This document shows, piece by piece, positions 1-10,640 of a stretch of DNA of 64,000 bases (positions are counted from its first letter, which is position 1; every line of letters begins with the position of its first letter). The position numbers were made by a program, and so were the translations under genes. The notes under the pieces are model-generated. The model saw only the letters and a list, made by a program, of their open reading frames with translations, made no database searches and had not been told where the DNA came from. Source of the stretch: Bettongia penicillata ogilbyi (taxonomy: Eukaryota > Chordata > Mammalia > Diprotodontia > Potoroidae); the NCBI GenBank assembly GCA_023548195.1, contig JAJHZJ010000221.1, positions 3,392,838 to 3,456,837 on the forward strand, in the 5' to 3' direction.

Positions 1-385
1 AGCAGGCATTTATCAAGCACCTATTACATACTGGACATTCTGCTAAGTGTTGGCAAAGGGCAAATAAGTCTCACAATGTGATGGGAAAGATGCCTGCTCA
101 TCCTTTAAAGCCCAACTCAAATCTAGGAAGCCTTCCCTGATCCGGCAGGTGGCTAATGATCTTATCCACCTCAGACCTCACAGAACTTCATTTATAGCCA
201 TATCATATATATTTCATATGTTATTGTACATTTAAAATTCCTTGCACATCATATCACCATGACCACCACCCCACTAGTCTATGTACTCCATTAAGTCAGG
301 GACCATGTCATATTTAATCTTTATATTTTCCCCAAAGCTCTGAACAAAGGTGTTTAATCAAAGTTAACTGAATTAAACTGAATCA
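1..385 (+). mobile_element. L2 LINE 3'-end fragments
   Basis: The first 85 bases resemble the L2 tail motif around 'caagcacctattacatactgg'. From about 88 the sequence follows the L2 3' end: 'cctttaaagcccaactcaaat', 'aggaagccttccctgat', then the 'gggaccatgtcatatttaatc' block. These are probably two pieces of old L2 sequence. Edges are approximate and no open frame survives. Confidence 0.7.
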
Positions 386-394
386 ATTAATGTA

Positions 395-465
395 AAAACC
401 CTGGCCTAGAACTTGGGTCTTTTTGCTCTAAGGCTAGTGTTCCATCTACTAAACCACAATGTCTC
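395..465 (-). mobile_element. MIR-type SINE head fragment
   Basis: Read on the minus strand this is a CORE-SINE head ('ttagtagatggaacactagcc', then a tRNA-like B-box region). It is short and diverged. Confidence 0.45.
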
Positions 466-770
466 CCAGGGCCAGTCCTCTGTGCTGTTTGGTTGCTGGG
501 CCACAGTTCTGCTCTCAGCAGAGTTACCCACTCCACCTCCACTAGAGGCAAATTTACCATTACAACATGCAAAAGTGCTATGTAAGAAAAAACTATTATT
601 ACTATTATAAAGATGTATTGATCAGTTCATAAGATCAGGTTCACAAAGTAAAGATTTCAGAGTAGAGTACTTGTTAATTACTAAATCCAAAAAAGTGAAT
701 TTCAAGTGTAGTAGACATTTCTTCTTTGGTGTCTCCTACTCCTCTCTTATAGAGGCTCTTTGGGAAGTAG
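466..770. other. Unique sequence, no gene seen
   Basis: The stretch holds short chance frames of 61-65 codons on both strands, with no recognisable domain, splice context or repeat. Confidence 0.5.
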
Positions 771-965
771 CAAAAAGCAGTGTGGTATAATGGAAAGGAC
801 TTTGACTATGCAATGGAAACTTGGATATAAATCATGATTCCAACACTTACTAGCTCTGTGACCATGAACAAGTTATTTCTCTCAAAGTTTCAGTTTTCTC
901 ATTGGTAAAATAAGACTAATATTTTTAACTGTATATTATTGTTGAAAACACATCAGCAGATAAAT
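771..965 (+). mobile_element. MIR/CORE-SINE
   Basis: The order of blocks is typical of MIR: a 'gtggtataatggaaaggac' head, 'ccaacacttactagctctgtgacc', then 'cagttttctcattggtaaaat'. It is old and diverged. Confidence 0.8.
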
Positions 966-984
966 GACACGGTATTATGGAGCA

Positions 985-1308
985 CTGGGCAACTAGGTGG
1001 TGCAGTGGTTAGAGTTCTGGACCAGATTCAGGAAGGTCCCCTGGAGGAATGGATGGATGGGAATAATTTGTTCCAACAGCCATGATGGTGCTTACATCAA
1101 AGACATCAAGATCATCCTCTGCCTTCTGGGCCATTGCCAGTCATCCTGACTTTCATCTTGTCACTGGACTTCAGTGACTGGAGGATAGAGTGAAGCTGGT
1201 GACTTTGTGTAGCTCTGCCTCACTTACATCCAATACACCCACAGGTCAAGACATTACCCTGTGATGTCATTGGTCTTCTTTGAAAATGAAGGATGCACAA
1301 TAACACTT
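985..1308 (+). mobile_element. tRNA-headed SINE with RTE-like tail
   Basis: The head reads 'aactaggtggtgcagtggtt'. The middle block ('cttgtcactggacttcagtgac', 'gaagctggtgactttgtg') and the 'gaaaatgaaggatgcacaataac' tail match the same blocks in the minus-strand copy at 9905-10212. The tail resembles the end of the RTE element at 25.7 kb, which suggests mobilisation by RTE machinery. Confidence 0.75.
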
Positions 1309-1697
1309 TGGATGATCACTGGGTTTAGTCTAGCCTTTAGACATTAAGATCAGGAGGCATATAGAATGTTCAACCTAAGCTAGAAGCAAGTCATCTAGGG
1401 AGAGGTAAGGCCAATCACCAAGAAGTTTAGTTCAAAAGATAGACCTGAGCCTGAGGGCCTTAGCTATTTAGCTAGCACTAAGTCTGACCTGGGTTGTACA
1501 GGTTTGGATGCTTGGGGGAAAAAAAAGAATCTCTTACCACAATGAGAGGTCTTCTCACCAAGACTCTGAAGTAAAAACAGCAAGACACTTCTTAAGGGAA
1601 TTAAGAAATCTGGATGGATTTCTTTCTTTCTCTGGGAACGATTTTTGCTAGTCCACGACTGAATGAAGAACTGATGCTTTTTAAAAAAACATAGAAC
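1309..1697. other. Unique sequence, no gene seen
   Basis: No repeat or gene recognised. A 78-codon minus-strand frame here is rich in Lys and Phe from A/T runs and looks like chance. Confidence 0.5.
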
Positions 1698-1836
1698 CAA
1701 AGAGAGAGAAGAGGAGGGGAGGATGAGCGAGGAGGGGGAGAGAGACAGAGACAGAGAGGGAAAGAGAGACAGAGAGGGAGAGAGAGACAGAGAGAGACAG
1801 AGAGAAAGAGAAGAGGAAGAGGAAAAAGAAGGAAAA
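1698..1836. repeat. GA-rich low-complexity tract
   Basis: About 135 bases of nearly pure purine on the plus strand, with imperfect 'gagagacagagagg' units. Such polypurine tracts can adopt triplex-like structures, but nothing here shows a function. Confidence 0.9.
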
Positions 1837-2488
1837 GTTTTAAATTAAAAGAGTATAGATGAGCCCACTCTTTATATGTGGAAAATAGGGTGCTATAGTC
1901 AAGGACTTCTGCTAAAACTAGAATCTAGGCATGTAGAAAAACTTCAATTCCACATGCCCAGGGATCTATTCCTGGCAGCAGATGGTAAAGACTATGTACA
2001 TCCAGTGGTATAGTATCTGAGATGTATCAAGAGGAAATTGGTTACCTATCGGAGTAGACACTTTGTCCGGTGGACACTGTGCATCCCCAAAGTAGCATCT
2101 AATAAAGACAATATGCCAGGAGGAGACCAGTAGGGAGCAGGTTCAAAAGGAGCAATGACATAATATCTTCAGGAAACATTGTCATCCCTGCATCCTGTTA
2201 CTTCTTCAAGCATGTGCTCTGATCTGATGCATTTCCTACATGTATGCCCTGGCCACATACATTCCTTACACATGAGCCTCTCCAGGAATTTTCCTTATAT
2301 GTATCGATTCTTCCCAATAATGGTATATGCATCTGTGAGAGAGTGTATCCCCCTTCCTTATGAGGGAAATGTTTGATTTCTACTTTTCTAAATATATTAT
2401 TTCATTAAATGCCCTTGCTATGAACTTCTTGTATCCTCTGGCTGACTCTTAGAAGTAAAGACCCTGATGGGGGTCTTAAACTGCACTT
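1837..2488 (+). other. Unclassified, possibly LTR-like
   Basis: No recognised family. The end carries 'cattaaatgcccttgctatg' followed by 'agaagtaaagaccctgatgg', which recalls the polyadenylation region of an LTR. No terminal TG...CA with target duplication was found, so this is only a suggestion. Confidence 0.2.
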
Positions 2489-2489
2489 T

Positions 2490-2735
2490 TGAGGAGCAAT
2501 ATAGAACAGTTGTTAGAGTGTGATATAGTAGTGATATAGACCCTAGATCCTGTCACTGTCATATACTGGCCATGTGGCCTAAGTCAGTCACTTATTAGTG
2601 CCCTAGGCAACTTGCTATAAGTTATCAAGGAGGTTCATGTGTAAACTGATCTGCCTTGCTTGCTGGGAACTCCCTAAACCAATGGCATCCCAGGACTGGT
2701 TAAAAAAAGTCACCTCCACATAAACTTTGTCTTAG
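2490..2735 (+). mobile_element. THER1/MIR-type CORE-SINE
   Basis: The diagnostic right half is present ('agtgccctaggcaacttgctataag', 'gggaactccctaaaccaatggcatc'). It aligns by eye with the copies at 8838, 12312, 16021 and 19630. Confidence 0.7.
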
Positions 2736-5700
2736 GGATCCATTTGATGAGTTGAGTGGTACATCCAGATGTTACATGAGTTATTATTGGTGACAACCAT
2801 CGTTGACTTTGAGCAGTCAGGACTCACATCCAGTCCTTGTATAATTTCTCTAGGCTGAAAAATTATTGCAGAGAGAGGAGTTAGATTTAGCAACTGCCAT
2901 TCATGGTGGGGAAATGTTCTGGGCACATTGTCTTCAATGTCTTTGTCCCTTCTCTTTCCTTTCTGCTCTACTGTGGCGAGAGGAGCTCAGGTGGCAGAGT
3001 TTGGGATCACCCATAGAGCAGGAACTAATTACACCAAGCTTGAATGCTGTTGCAGAAGGATATACTCCTCCCATACCCCCAAGCGCTCTGTGTGCCATTC
3101 ACCTGCTGGCATCTGTGGAGCATAAGCTCAGCTTGATCTGTTCTTTCCTTGAAGGCAGAAACACATGAGGGCCTGCACCCTCCTCCTCATGTTCTTCTCA
3201 CTTTCCTATTCTCTGTCAAGAAGGTTCAGGCTCTCAGAACATTCATGTCTCCAATATTCAGTCTTAGCCCATGATTCTTCCAAGGTCTTTAATTCTTTCC
3301 TTTCAGCTTTTTTCTCCACTCACCACTACCACTAGGGGCCTGGTTTGGGGATAATTCAAAGTTTGCCAACTCCTAATCAGTTTCTGACTATGATAAGAGA
3401 AGATGATAAAGAAATGTAGTTGAAGTCATAGGAGAAATTGAGGCTTGATGATGAACTGGATTCATTTATGTATGCTTTCCCTCTCTCCCTTCCATGGATA
3501 ATAGAAAAAGGGCCAGCTATCTGGGTTGCCAGGATTCATTCAGGAGGCATCGGGAGATTCTGCCTGCCCTCTTCTGGTAGGTGCCATACAGTGCCTCCAG
3601 AGGGCCCTTAGCAAAGCAAGTCAGGCAGACTGGGGCCTCTGAAGTGTGTAATGTACACAAGTCAGTGCCATAGTGACAACAAAATACCTTGCCTTTCCAC
3701 AGTTTGATGTGGTTTGTATTTGGAATCCAGCAGTAAGAGGTCTTGGGCTTTCTTTGTCTTCAAAGTTAAAAGGGAAGACTGGGAAGGGGGGAATCCTGCA
3801 GGCAGCTTTCCACCTCTGCTGAGAACAGGCAGAGGAAACCCACAGCTAGGCAACTGTCAAATAACAAGCCTGTGTGTTTATTGTCATGGAAATGCTTAGG
3901 CGGTTCTCTATGAGATGTCCATGAAATGTCATACTGAACAGATGCAAAGCCTATTTACAATCAGTAAAACTAAGTTAGAGAAAGATATTTTCCTGAATGA
4001 ATTGGGAAAGTCTTCCATTTACAGAGCATTGCATGCAAAAAGTTGCACATTTTCAAATTCAGCCGTTTTGAATTAAGTTTTAATTTTGTGTGTATTTTAG
4101 TTTTTTAGAATTGGGGGTGGGGGCAGCGGAAGGGCACCCACTTTGACTCATCTGTCATTCAGAGTTTTCTGAGAAACTGACAGTTTAGGTGACATGGGCA
4201 GCCAGATACGCAAGGCCCCTTGGCCTCAGATGGATGACCTTGCCTCTTTAAGGGAAATCACTTCTTAGCAGCCAGGGAAAACCCAGAGCCAGGAGAGATA
4301 CCCAGGCATGGCCAGTTGTGCCCATTAAGGGGGGGAATGGGTAGGAGGGAAGAGGAAAAGGGATCCCCCACCTGCTGCTATGGAAATTCAAGCTGGGAGG
4401 TTCCGAGTGGGGATTACCCTGCTCTAGACCCTCTTGAACAGGTGGGTAGCTTTGAGGAGTAATGGCCTTGAGATGTGTTCTGGCTATTCCAGTGTCAATC
4501 CCCCCACCCCCTATGAGATTCATTAGCATTCTTGGCTTTATTCAACTTATCTATCTTTGTGACTCTTTCAACAACGCAGATCAGAACCCTCAGCAACCCA
4601 AAGATAGCTGTAAATATCTTTTTTAGAAGAAAAAAGCCAAATTAAAAGAAAACCATGCAATTACTAGGAACTCAATAAAAGTGAAACAACCCAAAGCAAA
4701 ACAACCTTCCCAGGTCTATCCTGGGGTCAGTCCACTGCAACTTAATCTACTTTCACACCTTCAATTCCATCACAAGAGCAGTGATGCCCATCATAATGAC
4801 CCTGAGGCCCTACATGAGCTATAACCATCAAACACAAATCCTATTACCTTCCCTAGACTGTAAACTTGAATCACTATAGACAGAAAGCAGAGTCCCTACA
4901 TCTTAGAAAAATGAAGGTGGAAATAAAGATAACGTACTGGCTGATACTCAGAGGATCCCAAGTTCATTCAACAGAACAACCATTCCTTGAGCATTTTGGT
5001 TAATGGAGATCAGATCCTACTAACACTGGCTTTCTTTTGAAGCACTGTAGCACTCCCTAATGCTTTTGTAATGAAATAAATGCCTTCAGAGATTTGGGCT
5101 TCAACTTTATCACAAAAGAAGACAAAGTAAGAGAGATTAGCAATAATTCTGTTTTCATCGGAAAAATTTCTGTGTGATGGGAAGAGCATTTTCTAAATTG
5201 TTTTGACAAATCATTCCCTCAATGTCACAGTTCACTGTGTATGCATTTATTAGACTGGAGTCAATTTACATCTGCTTCATGTACCTAACATCCCAGTAAT
5301 TTCTCCAAAGGCTCTTGATCGCTTTTCAGAATTATTTCGTCTTGTTCTCCCAAGTCTGTGACCAAAAGCTCAGAGAATTAAATTTAAAATCATGGAGGGG
5401 ACAGAGATAGGTGTGTTGGGTGGAGGGGTGCTGACTGACCCAAATTAGCTGAAATTTCAAGTTGATTGACATTTTTTCTCATAAGATTTTAGTTAATTCT
5501 TCTTTGTGTCACTGATTGCCTCAGGGAGTTATGGGAACAGGTTTAATTACTCCCCTCCAAGCTAGCAACATACTCTCCTAAAGTCAAAGAGAAGTGTCAT
5601 CTGCCCTTTCCTCCCAATCCCCTTGTCTCCTACAGCTGGCCTTGGGACTGGCAGGTAGAATTAGATCATCTCTAAGGTTTCATTCCAACAACAGTCTCTG

Positions 5701-5750
5701 AGTTTCAGTTCCATGGCTAGAGCAACCACAGGGCTGTCTGTTGCTGTTTT
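2736..5750. other. Unique sequence, no gene seen
   Basis: Three kilobases with no recognised transposon and no convincing exon. Frames of 60-100 codons (for example 2866-3168 plus and 4248-4529 minus) show no known domain and no frame-preserving pattern. Two weak CTCF-like motifs lie near 3562-3605. The 5040-5360 part is AT-rich but of high complexity and could be a conserved non-coding element; only an alignment could tell. Confidence 0.4.
3562..3605. promoter_or_regulatory. Pair of weak CTCF-like motifs
   Basis: 'gcctgccctcttctgg' is, on the minus strand, a CCAGAAGAGGGCAGGC-type core. About 15 bases on, 'cctccagagggcc' is a plus-strand core. Each departs from the usual CTCF consensus by about one core position. 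Sequence match only. Confidence 0.25.
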
Positions 5751-5751
5751 A

Positions 5752-5965
5752 AAATATCACTATAGGATCAAAGGTCTAGAATTAGAAAGTATCTCAGAGA
5801 CCTTTCAGTCTAAACCTCTTCATTTTAGAGTTTAAGGGATCTTCAAGGTCAAGTGACACCTCCAAGGTCTCAGAATAGATATCTGAGGTAGAATTTGAGT
5901 CTAGGTCTTCTGACTCCAAAGCCAGTGATCTGTCTCTTCTCTGGATCACACTGACTCCATGATCC
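5752..5965 (-). mobile_element. MIR/CORE-SINE
   Basis: Minus-strand MIR: 'tagaaagtatctcagagacc' is the 3' side, 'gtcaagtgacacctccaaggtctcag' the core, and 'aggtcttctgactccaaagccag' the tRNA-like head. The 88-codon minus frame at 5794-6060 is a by-product. Confidence 0.75.
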
Positions 5966-6081
5966 ATGCATGAGCTATGATTTGAGAAGCACTTGGAAAG
6001 TGCCCCAAACAAATGTCTTCCTCTTGTCCTGTAGCTTGGGGCTGAAATTCCCATATTCACCAGTTCTCTGTATTAAGCATT

Positions 6082-6106
6082 ACTCTCTCTCTCTCTCTCT
6101 CTCTCA
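6082..6106. repeat. (TC)n microsatellite
   Basis: About 11-12 consecutive CT dinucleotides. Confidence 0.95.
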
Positions 6107-6324
6107 TCCAGCTTAAAAATACAAATATCCTTTGAAAAGGATAACATCTTAAATAATTAACACTTTAGTAGAAAATCCCTTATTAACTTCTGCTACTGAC
6201 AAGTGGAAACCAAGGGAATTTGGGGTAACGGAGAGAGGTGCTACAGAAGATTGTGTTCCTTGAAGGCTGGGGTGGTGGGAGACTATCACTTATGGGATTC
6301 TGGGATTCAGACCTGAGAGGAAAC

Positions 6325-6990
6325 AGAAATCAATCAGTTAATAAGGATCTATGAAGCATGTACCATGTGCAAAGCATTGTGTTAGGTGTTGAGATTATAC
6401 ATACAGGACATGAAATAATTCCTACTCACAAGGAACATGTATTCTAAAATGGAAGACTGCAAGCACATATATGAGTACATGCAGAAAAAACAAAGGGAAT
6501 GAATATAGATAAATACAAAGTCATTGTGTGCAAGGTAGTTTGGTAGGGAGGGCACTAGTAGAGATCAGAGAATGCTTCTTGCAGAAGATGGTGCTAAAGT
6601 TTCTTTTGAAGGAAGAAGAAAGTCTATAAGGCAGAAAGAAATGAGGAGAGAGAGCACATTTCAGACTAGGAGTGAGGGGTGGGGAGGGGGGCACAGCTTG
6701 TACAAAGATATGGAGATGGGAAACCTGTGTGTGAGGAACAATTCAGAAGCAGTTGGACTAGATCATAAAGTGTGTGAAGCCCCCCCCAACACACACGCCT
6801 TATGATAGCAGGAGAAATAGGATGGGGCGAGATTTATGAAGGGCTTTAAAAACTAAGCAGAAAATGTGTTTTTTTTTTGTTTTTTGTTTTTTGTTTTTTG
6901 TTTTTTACCATAGAAGCAATAGGAAATCTAATGAATTTCCTGAGGAGGGGAGTGACATGATCTGTTTTATACATAAAGAAATTCACTTTG
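6325..6990 (+). mobile_element. L2 LINE 3' region
   Basis: The L2 tail signature ('gcaaagcattgtgttaggtgttgag', 'tactcacaaggaacatgtattc') is followed by 'gaatgcttcttgcagaagatgg', 'gggctttaaaaactaagcagaaa' and 'ggaggggagtgacatgatctg'. Plus-strand frames here, including the 135-codon one at 6864-7271, run through repeat and low-complexity DNA. Confidence 0.7.
6868..6907. repeat. T-rich (T6G)n tract inside L2
   Basis: A run of nine or more T is followed by four 'gtttttt' units. It interrupts the L2 remnant. Confidence 0.9.
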
Positions 6991-7149
6991 CCAAGAAAAA
7001 AGGGGAGCTGAGCTCACAGAGTAAAGTGATGATCTCAAATGAATGGCTAAGGGAGAACCTGAATCCAGTTCTCCTGCCTCGAGGTTTGGCTCACTCTCAT
7101 CCACCACCCCACCCTTGGCCCTCTCTTTCCCACAGTGGGCTTTCAGAAC

Positions 7150-7345
7150 ACAACCAGTTAGGACATGATTATGTGCAGTCTGGAGTATTTCATGTGTGCA
7201 TGTTTTATCTGTCTAACTCAGAGGCAGGGGCCTTTCTAAAAATTCATCTTCGTCTTCCTCACAGTGTCTAAAATGGTGCCCCTTGCACATAGTAGGGTCT
7301 TAATAAAGAGTTGTTATTAATAAGCATTTGTTGATCAATTGGTTG
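7150..7345 (+). mobile_element. L2 3' tail
   Basis: 'ccttgcacatagtagggtcttaataa' is the L2 terminal motif, followed by the 'aagcatttgttgatcaattgg' end. Confidence 0.65.
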
Positions 7346-7471
7346 AAATAATTTAATAGCATTAGGATCCAAGAGTAAACAACTTCCATTCCTATTACCA
7401 ACAATCCCAGTTTCAGCTGCAACTAATGGAACCTCTAAGGAACTATATTGAGAATATGCAACAAGGTTTGT

Positions 7472-7486
7472 CTGCCCCCTAGTGGT
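7472..7486 (-). promoter_or_regulatory. Strong CTCF-core motif
   Basis: The plus strand reads 'tctgccccctagtgg', so the minus strand reads CCACTAGGGGGCAGA. Every informative position of the common CTCF core (CCAC-TAG-GGGGC-A) is matched. It sits in unique sequence between old repeats. Known biology: CTCF binds such cores and anchors chromatin loops in an orientation-dependent way. Occupancy here is inference. Confidence 0.6.
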
Positions 7487-7764
7487 GGGAAGTATTAGTA
7501 CATGACTACAGAGGCTAGTTTGATATCAAGAATGTGTATATATATGCTAGTTGTACACATTAACTGCCTCATTTATAATAAGTGCATTTAGAACATTCTA
7601 CAGACCCTCTCTCAGTAAGCATGTACTTAGACATTTTCCTCTTAATGATGGCAGAGCAGCATGGGATACCCACACTTCTAGGTGCTCCATATAACCAGTG
7701 ACATGTACCTGTGAGATAGCTGTCTGGGCTTAGAAGGTAAAGGTCATCCTGGAGTCAGTTCTCA

Positions 7765-7985
7765 TATGTGCCTGAAAGCCAGTTATTAAAATTTCAGTGT
7801 GAGCATTACGCCTTGGGAATCAGCAAATGCTACAAATTAATTTGTTCTTGTTGCATGAATAGATTTAAGAAAGTGATGGAGAAAATATTAATAATGCAGA
7901 TTTAACTTTGAAGTGTACTGTGTATCCATTATTTTTTTCCAGATAGCCAATGGTAAAACATTTATCCTAAATATAATCCATGACT
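7765..7985 (+). mobile_element. Unclassified interspersed repeat, copy 1
   Basis: This block matches 58748-58960 in the same order: 'gccagttattaaa', 'atcagcaaatgctacaaat', 'gatttaagaaagtgatggagaaaat', 'attaataatgcagatt', 'agatagccaatggtaaaacattta'. Two copies in one window indicate a dispersed family. No coding capacity; possibly a non-autonomous DNA transposon. Confidence 0.6.
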
Positions 7986-8500
7986 TTGAGACAGAATATA
8001 AAGAAGCAATCGATGTTGGAATCTTTGCCTCGACACTACTTTCTAGCTACTGAGCTAACAAAAGAAATCATAATGAGGACGCATAACTATATTTTGGGAA
8101 TAGCTAGAGGACAGATTTGTCCTAGACCAGCCCCACTGCTTATTTATTCTGTTGTCCCAAGGTCCAAATTCAAGGCCTTCACTTCCCTTTCTTAATTACA
8201 ATATTTCTAATAGCCTTCCTTTCCCTGGTAAAAGTATCTTTAAAGTGAAAATTGATTAATTTAAACCAAAAGAGATGGGCCCTGTCACCACTCTAGGGTG
8301 AAATCTAAGGAGGCTAACAGCATGCCAGTATACCAGTACAGTGGAGAGTGTACTTAGCTATAGATCCAGATCTGCTATGGATTAGGAAATAGCTGACCAA
8401 TGAGTGTGTAAAGGAGAACAGTGTTATAGCGAACTTTCTTTTTTGCTCTGTTTACTATAACACTCCAATTTTATCAGGACTAGAGAATAAATGAGCCATC
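7986..8500. other. Unique sequence, no gene seen
   Basis: A 71-codon plus-strand frame lies at 7980-8195 but shows no recognisable family. Confidence 0.45.
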
Positions 8501-8825
8501 ATAATTAATTTTAATTATATTATACAATGATATATAATATACAATTATATTATAATAACATATAATATTAAATATATATACTAATATACAACATATAATA
8601 ATAAATTATATAGATATAATAAATAACAAATAAATAGATAATAAATAAATAATGATGCTATTATAATATATTATATAATTTAATATATTATATAATTACA
8701 TGATGTATGATATATGATATATAATTTATATATTATATAATTATAATATATTATATAATTACATAATGTATGATATATAATTTATATATTATGTATAGTT
8801 AATTAATCTGATTAATAACATCATA
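8500..8825. repeat. AT-rich, self-complementary island
   Basis: The tract is almost wholly A/T, with many 'tatattatataatta' palindromes. It contains an imperfect tandem pair of about 60 bases ('attatataattacat-atgtatgatatat-ataatttatatatta') near 8685-8790. It is likely prone to hairpins. Confidence 0.85.
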
Positions 8826-8837
8826 ATATATCTGTGT

Positions 8838-9055
8838 GGGAGGTAGTATGGTATAGTAGAGAAAGAATTGAGCACAGAATCAAGAAGACCTGAGTTCAAG
8901 TCTCACCTTTGACATATACTGTGACCCAGTGTATAACTTACTTAACCCCTGAGCATGCCATTTCTCTCCAAGACTAGAATTTTCAGAGGAAGTGCTCCCC
9001 TTCATTGGTAGTATGGAGGAGTATGCTGCAGCCATGAAATCACAGCTCTTTTCTA
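8838..9055 (+). mobile_element. THER1/MIR-type CORE-SINE
   Basis: The head 'gtagtatggtatagtagag' is followed by 'agacctgagttcaagtctc', 'gtgacccagtg' and the right half 'cattggtag...atgaaatcacagctc'. Confidence 0.7.
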
Positions 9056-9117
9056 TTTTGAACGCAAACCAATTCATGATTGCTTTTGTGTGACTCAGAA
9101 TACAGAAAATATGCTCC

Positions 9118-9275
9118 ATGAGAGGACATAGGTTTGAATCTTGGCTCTTCCACTAGTTACTTAGGTGACCTTGGGCAAGTCACTTAACTTTTCTAGACCT
9201 TAGTTTCTTCTTTCATAAAAGGAAAGGGTTAGGTTGGACTTCTAAGGTCCCTCTCAGCTCAACGTCCTATTGTTT
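9118..9275 (+). mobile_element. MIR/CORE-SINE
   Basis: 'aggtttgaatcttggctcttccac', 'gaccttgggcaagtcacttaac' and 'ctaaggtccctctcagctc' form a clear MIR. Confidence 0.85.
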
Positions 9276-9904
9276 CTATAATTTTGCTGAACATAATTTA
9301 TGTCTCATTTGTTCTTTCAGAACACATTTTCAGAACCTTAAGCTGATTGGCTGATTAACATTTTGAAGGACTATCCTCTTTCTTTTATAGTAGGAGTTCC
9401 AAATAATGGAGAAAGAGCGGTTTTATCAGAGTTTGTACAATTGGCAGTTGATGGAATTTTACAAGGTCTTTGCAAATATAAAATCTCCTGTATGTTCATG
9501 CTCTTCCACCCTGTTTCTTCCCCGGGGGCACCATAAAGAGGCTCACAGGTTTAAGTAGCTGAGGCTGCCCCTGGAGGGTTTCTGTGGATTTAAGAGGCAG
9601 GGACTGTACAGAAGCACTGGTCCTTTCAGGAAATGACAGTCCAGAGTATGGAACAGGAGATCATGACAACTCCTTCCTTCTTGGTGGTATGCCTGGCCCC
9701 ATATAGCAATAGGGAGTATCATACTGTTAGTATATAAAAGTGTTCTCTGCAATAGAAAACACCAGTCCCAGAATGGTGAGGGAATGGGACAGTTTGATTA
9801 ATCAAATAGTTTGATTAACTGTAGTATCACCCATACTAATATTTTTCAGTATTGTTGGTTTTTGCTAATGTGAGTATTCCATTTATTGACACAGACTCTT
9901 GCCC
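9276..9904. other. Unique sequence, no gene seen
   Basis: Nothing recognised. A 69-codon minus frame at 9543-9752 has no known domain. Confidence 0.45.
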
Positions 9905-10212
9905 ATCTGTGTGTTTGTCCTTCCTTGCTGAAGAAGACCATGCAGATATAATGACATGACTTGGTGCATTGACTTTGTTTTGAGTGAGGGAGGGCTGTGC
10001 AGGTCACCAGCCTCACTTCTCCTCCAGAGCCATCTGAATCCAGTGACCAGATATTCATTAAGATGAATGGAGATGACCCAGAATGAGGGAGTTTGGGTTA
10101 AGTGACTTGCCCAAGGTCACACAGCTAGTGAGTGTCAAGAGTCGCAGGTGAGATTTGAACTCAGGTCCTCCTGACTCCTGCGCTGGTGCTCTATTCACTG
10201 CACTACCTCGCT
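9905..10212 (-). mobile_element. Near full-length tRNA-headed SINE with RTE-like tail
   Basis: On the minus strand the head 'gtagtgcagtgaatagagcacc' leads through 'gtgaccttgggcaagtcactt' and 'ggaggagaagtgaggctggtgacctg' to a tail ending 'aaggaaggacaaac'. This is the same family as 985-1308 and 21793-21905. Confidence 0.8.
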
Positions 10213-10640
10213 CCCCTGATGGAATGATAATTCCATTGCCCTATAGTCAACCTTGCATGAATAATTTGTCAGAAATTAGCAGGACTGGTCCTCAGACAAC
10301 AGATGAGAAAATTTATCACCACATCTGTAATGGAAGTTGTTCCAGCTCAGGAGGACGAGCTAACACTTGGGTTCTGCTGGTACAACGGAGGACGAGCTAA
10401 CACTTGGGTTCTGCTGGTACAACTTTCAAGAACCCCAAGAATCCATGGTGAGATATTGGAGCAGGACTATGGTGAAGGACATACCATGAGAATACCGATA
10501 TTAGAAGGATCAGTATACAGCAAAAATAGCTCAACCTGTACATAACTGCACCTTCATTTGATGATTGAAAAATAGCTACAGAATTTTGGTGATCATGATG
10601 AATATCAGTCATATATTATGGTATGAAGTTCCAATGAATA
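10213..10640. other. Unique sequence with overlapping open frames
   Basis: Two overlapping plus-strand frames (10155-10400 and 10303-10545, about 80 codons each) cross the tandem duplication. Downstream, 'cttcatttgatgattgaaaaatag' could be continued coding-like sequence. I do not recognise a protein family. It could be a decayed retrocopy or chance. Confidence 0.3.
10350..10423. repeat. Perfect 37-bp tandem duplication
   Basis: The unit begins 'ggaggacgagctaacacttg' and ends 'ctggtacaac'. Copy 1 is 10350-10386 and copy 2 is 10387-10423, with no mismatch. Because 37 is not a multiple of three it shifts every frame that crosses it. Confidence 0.95.
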
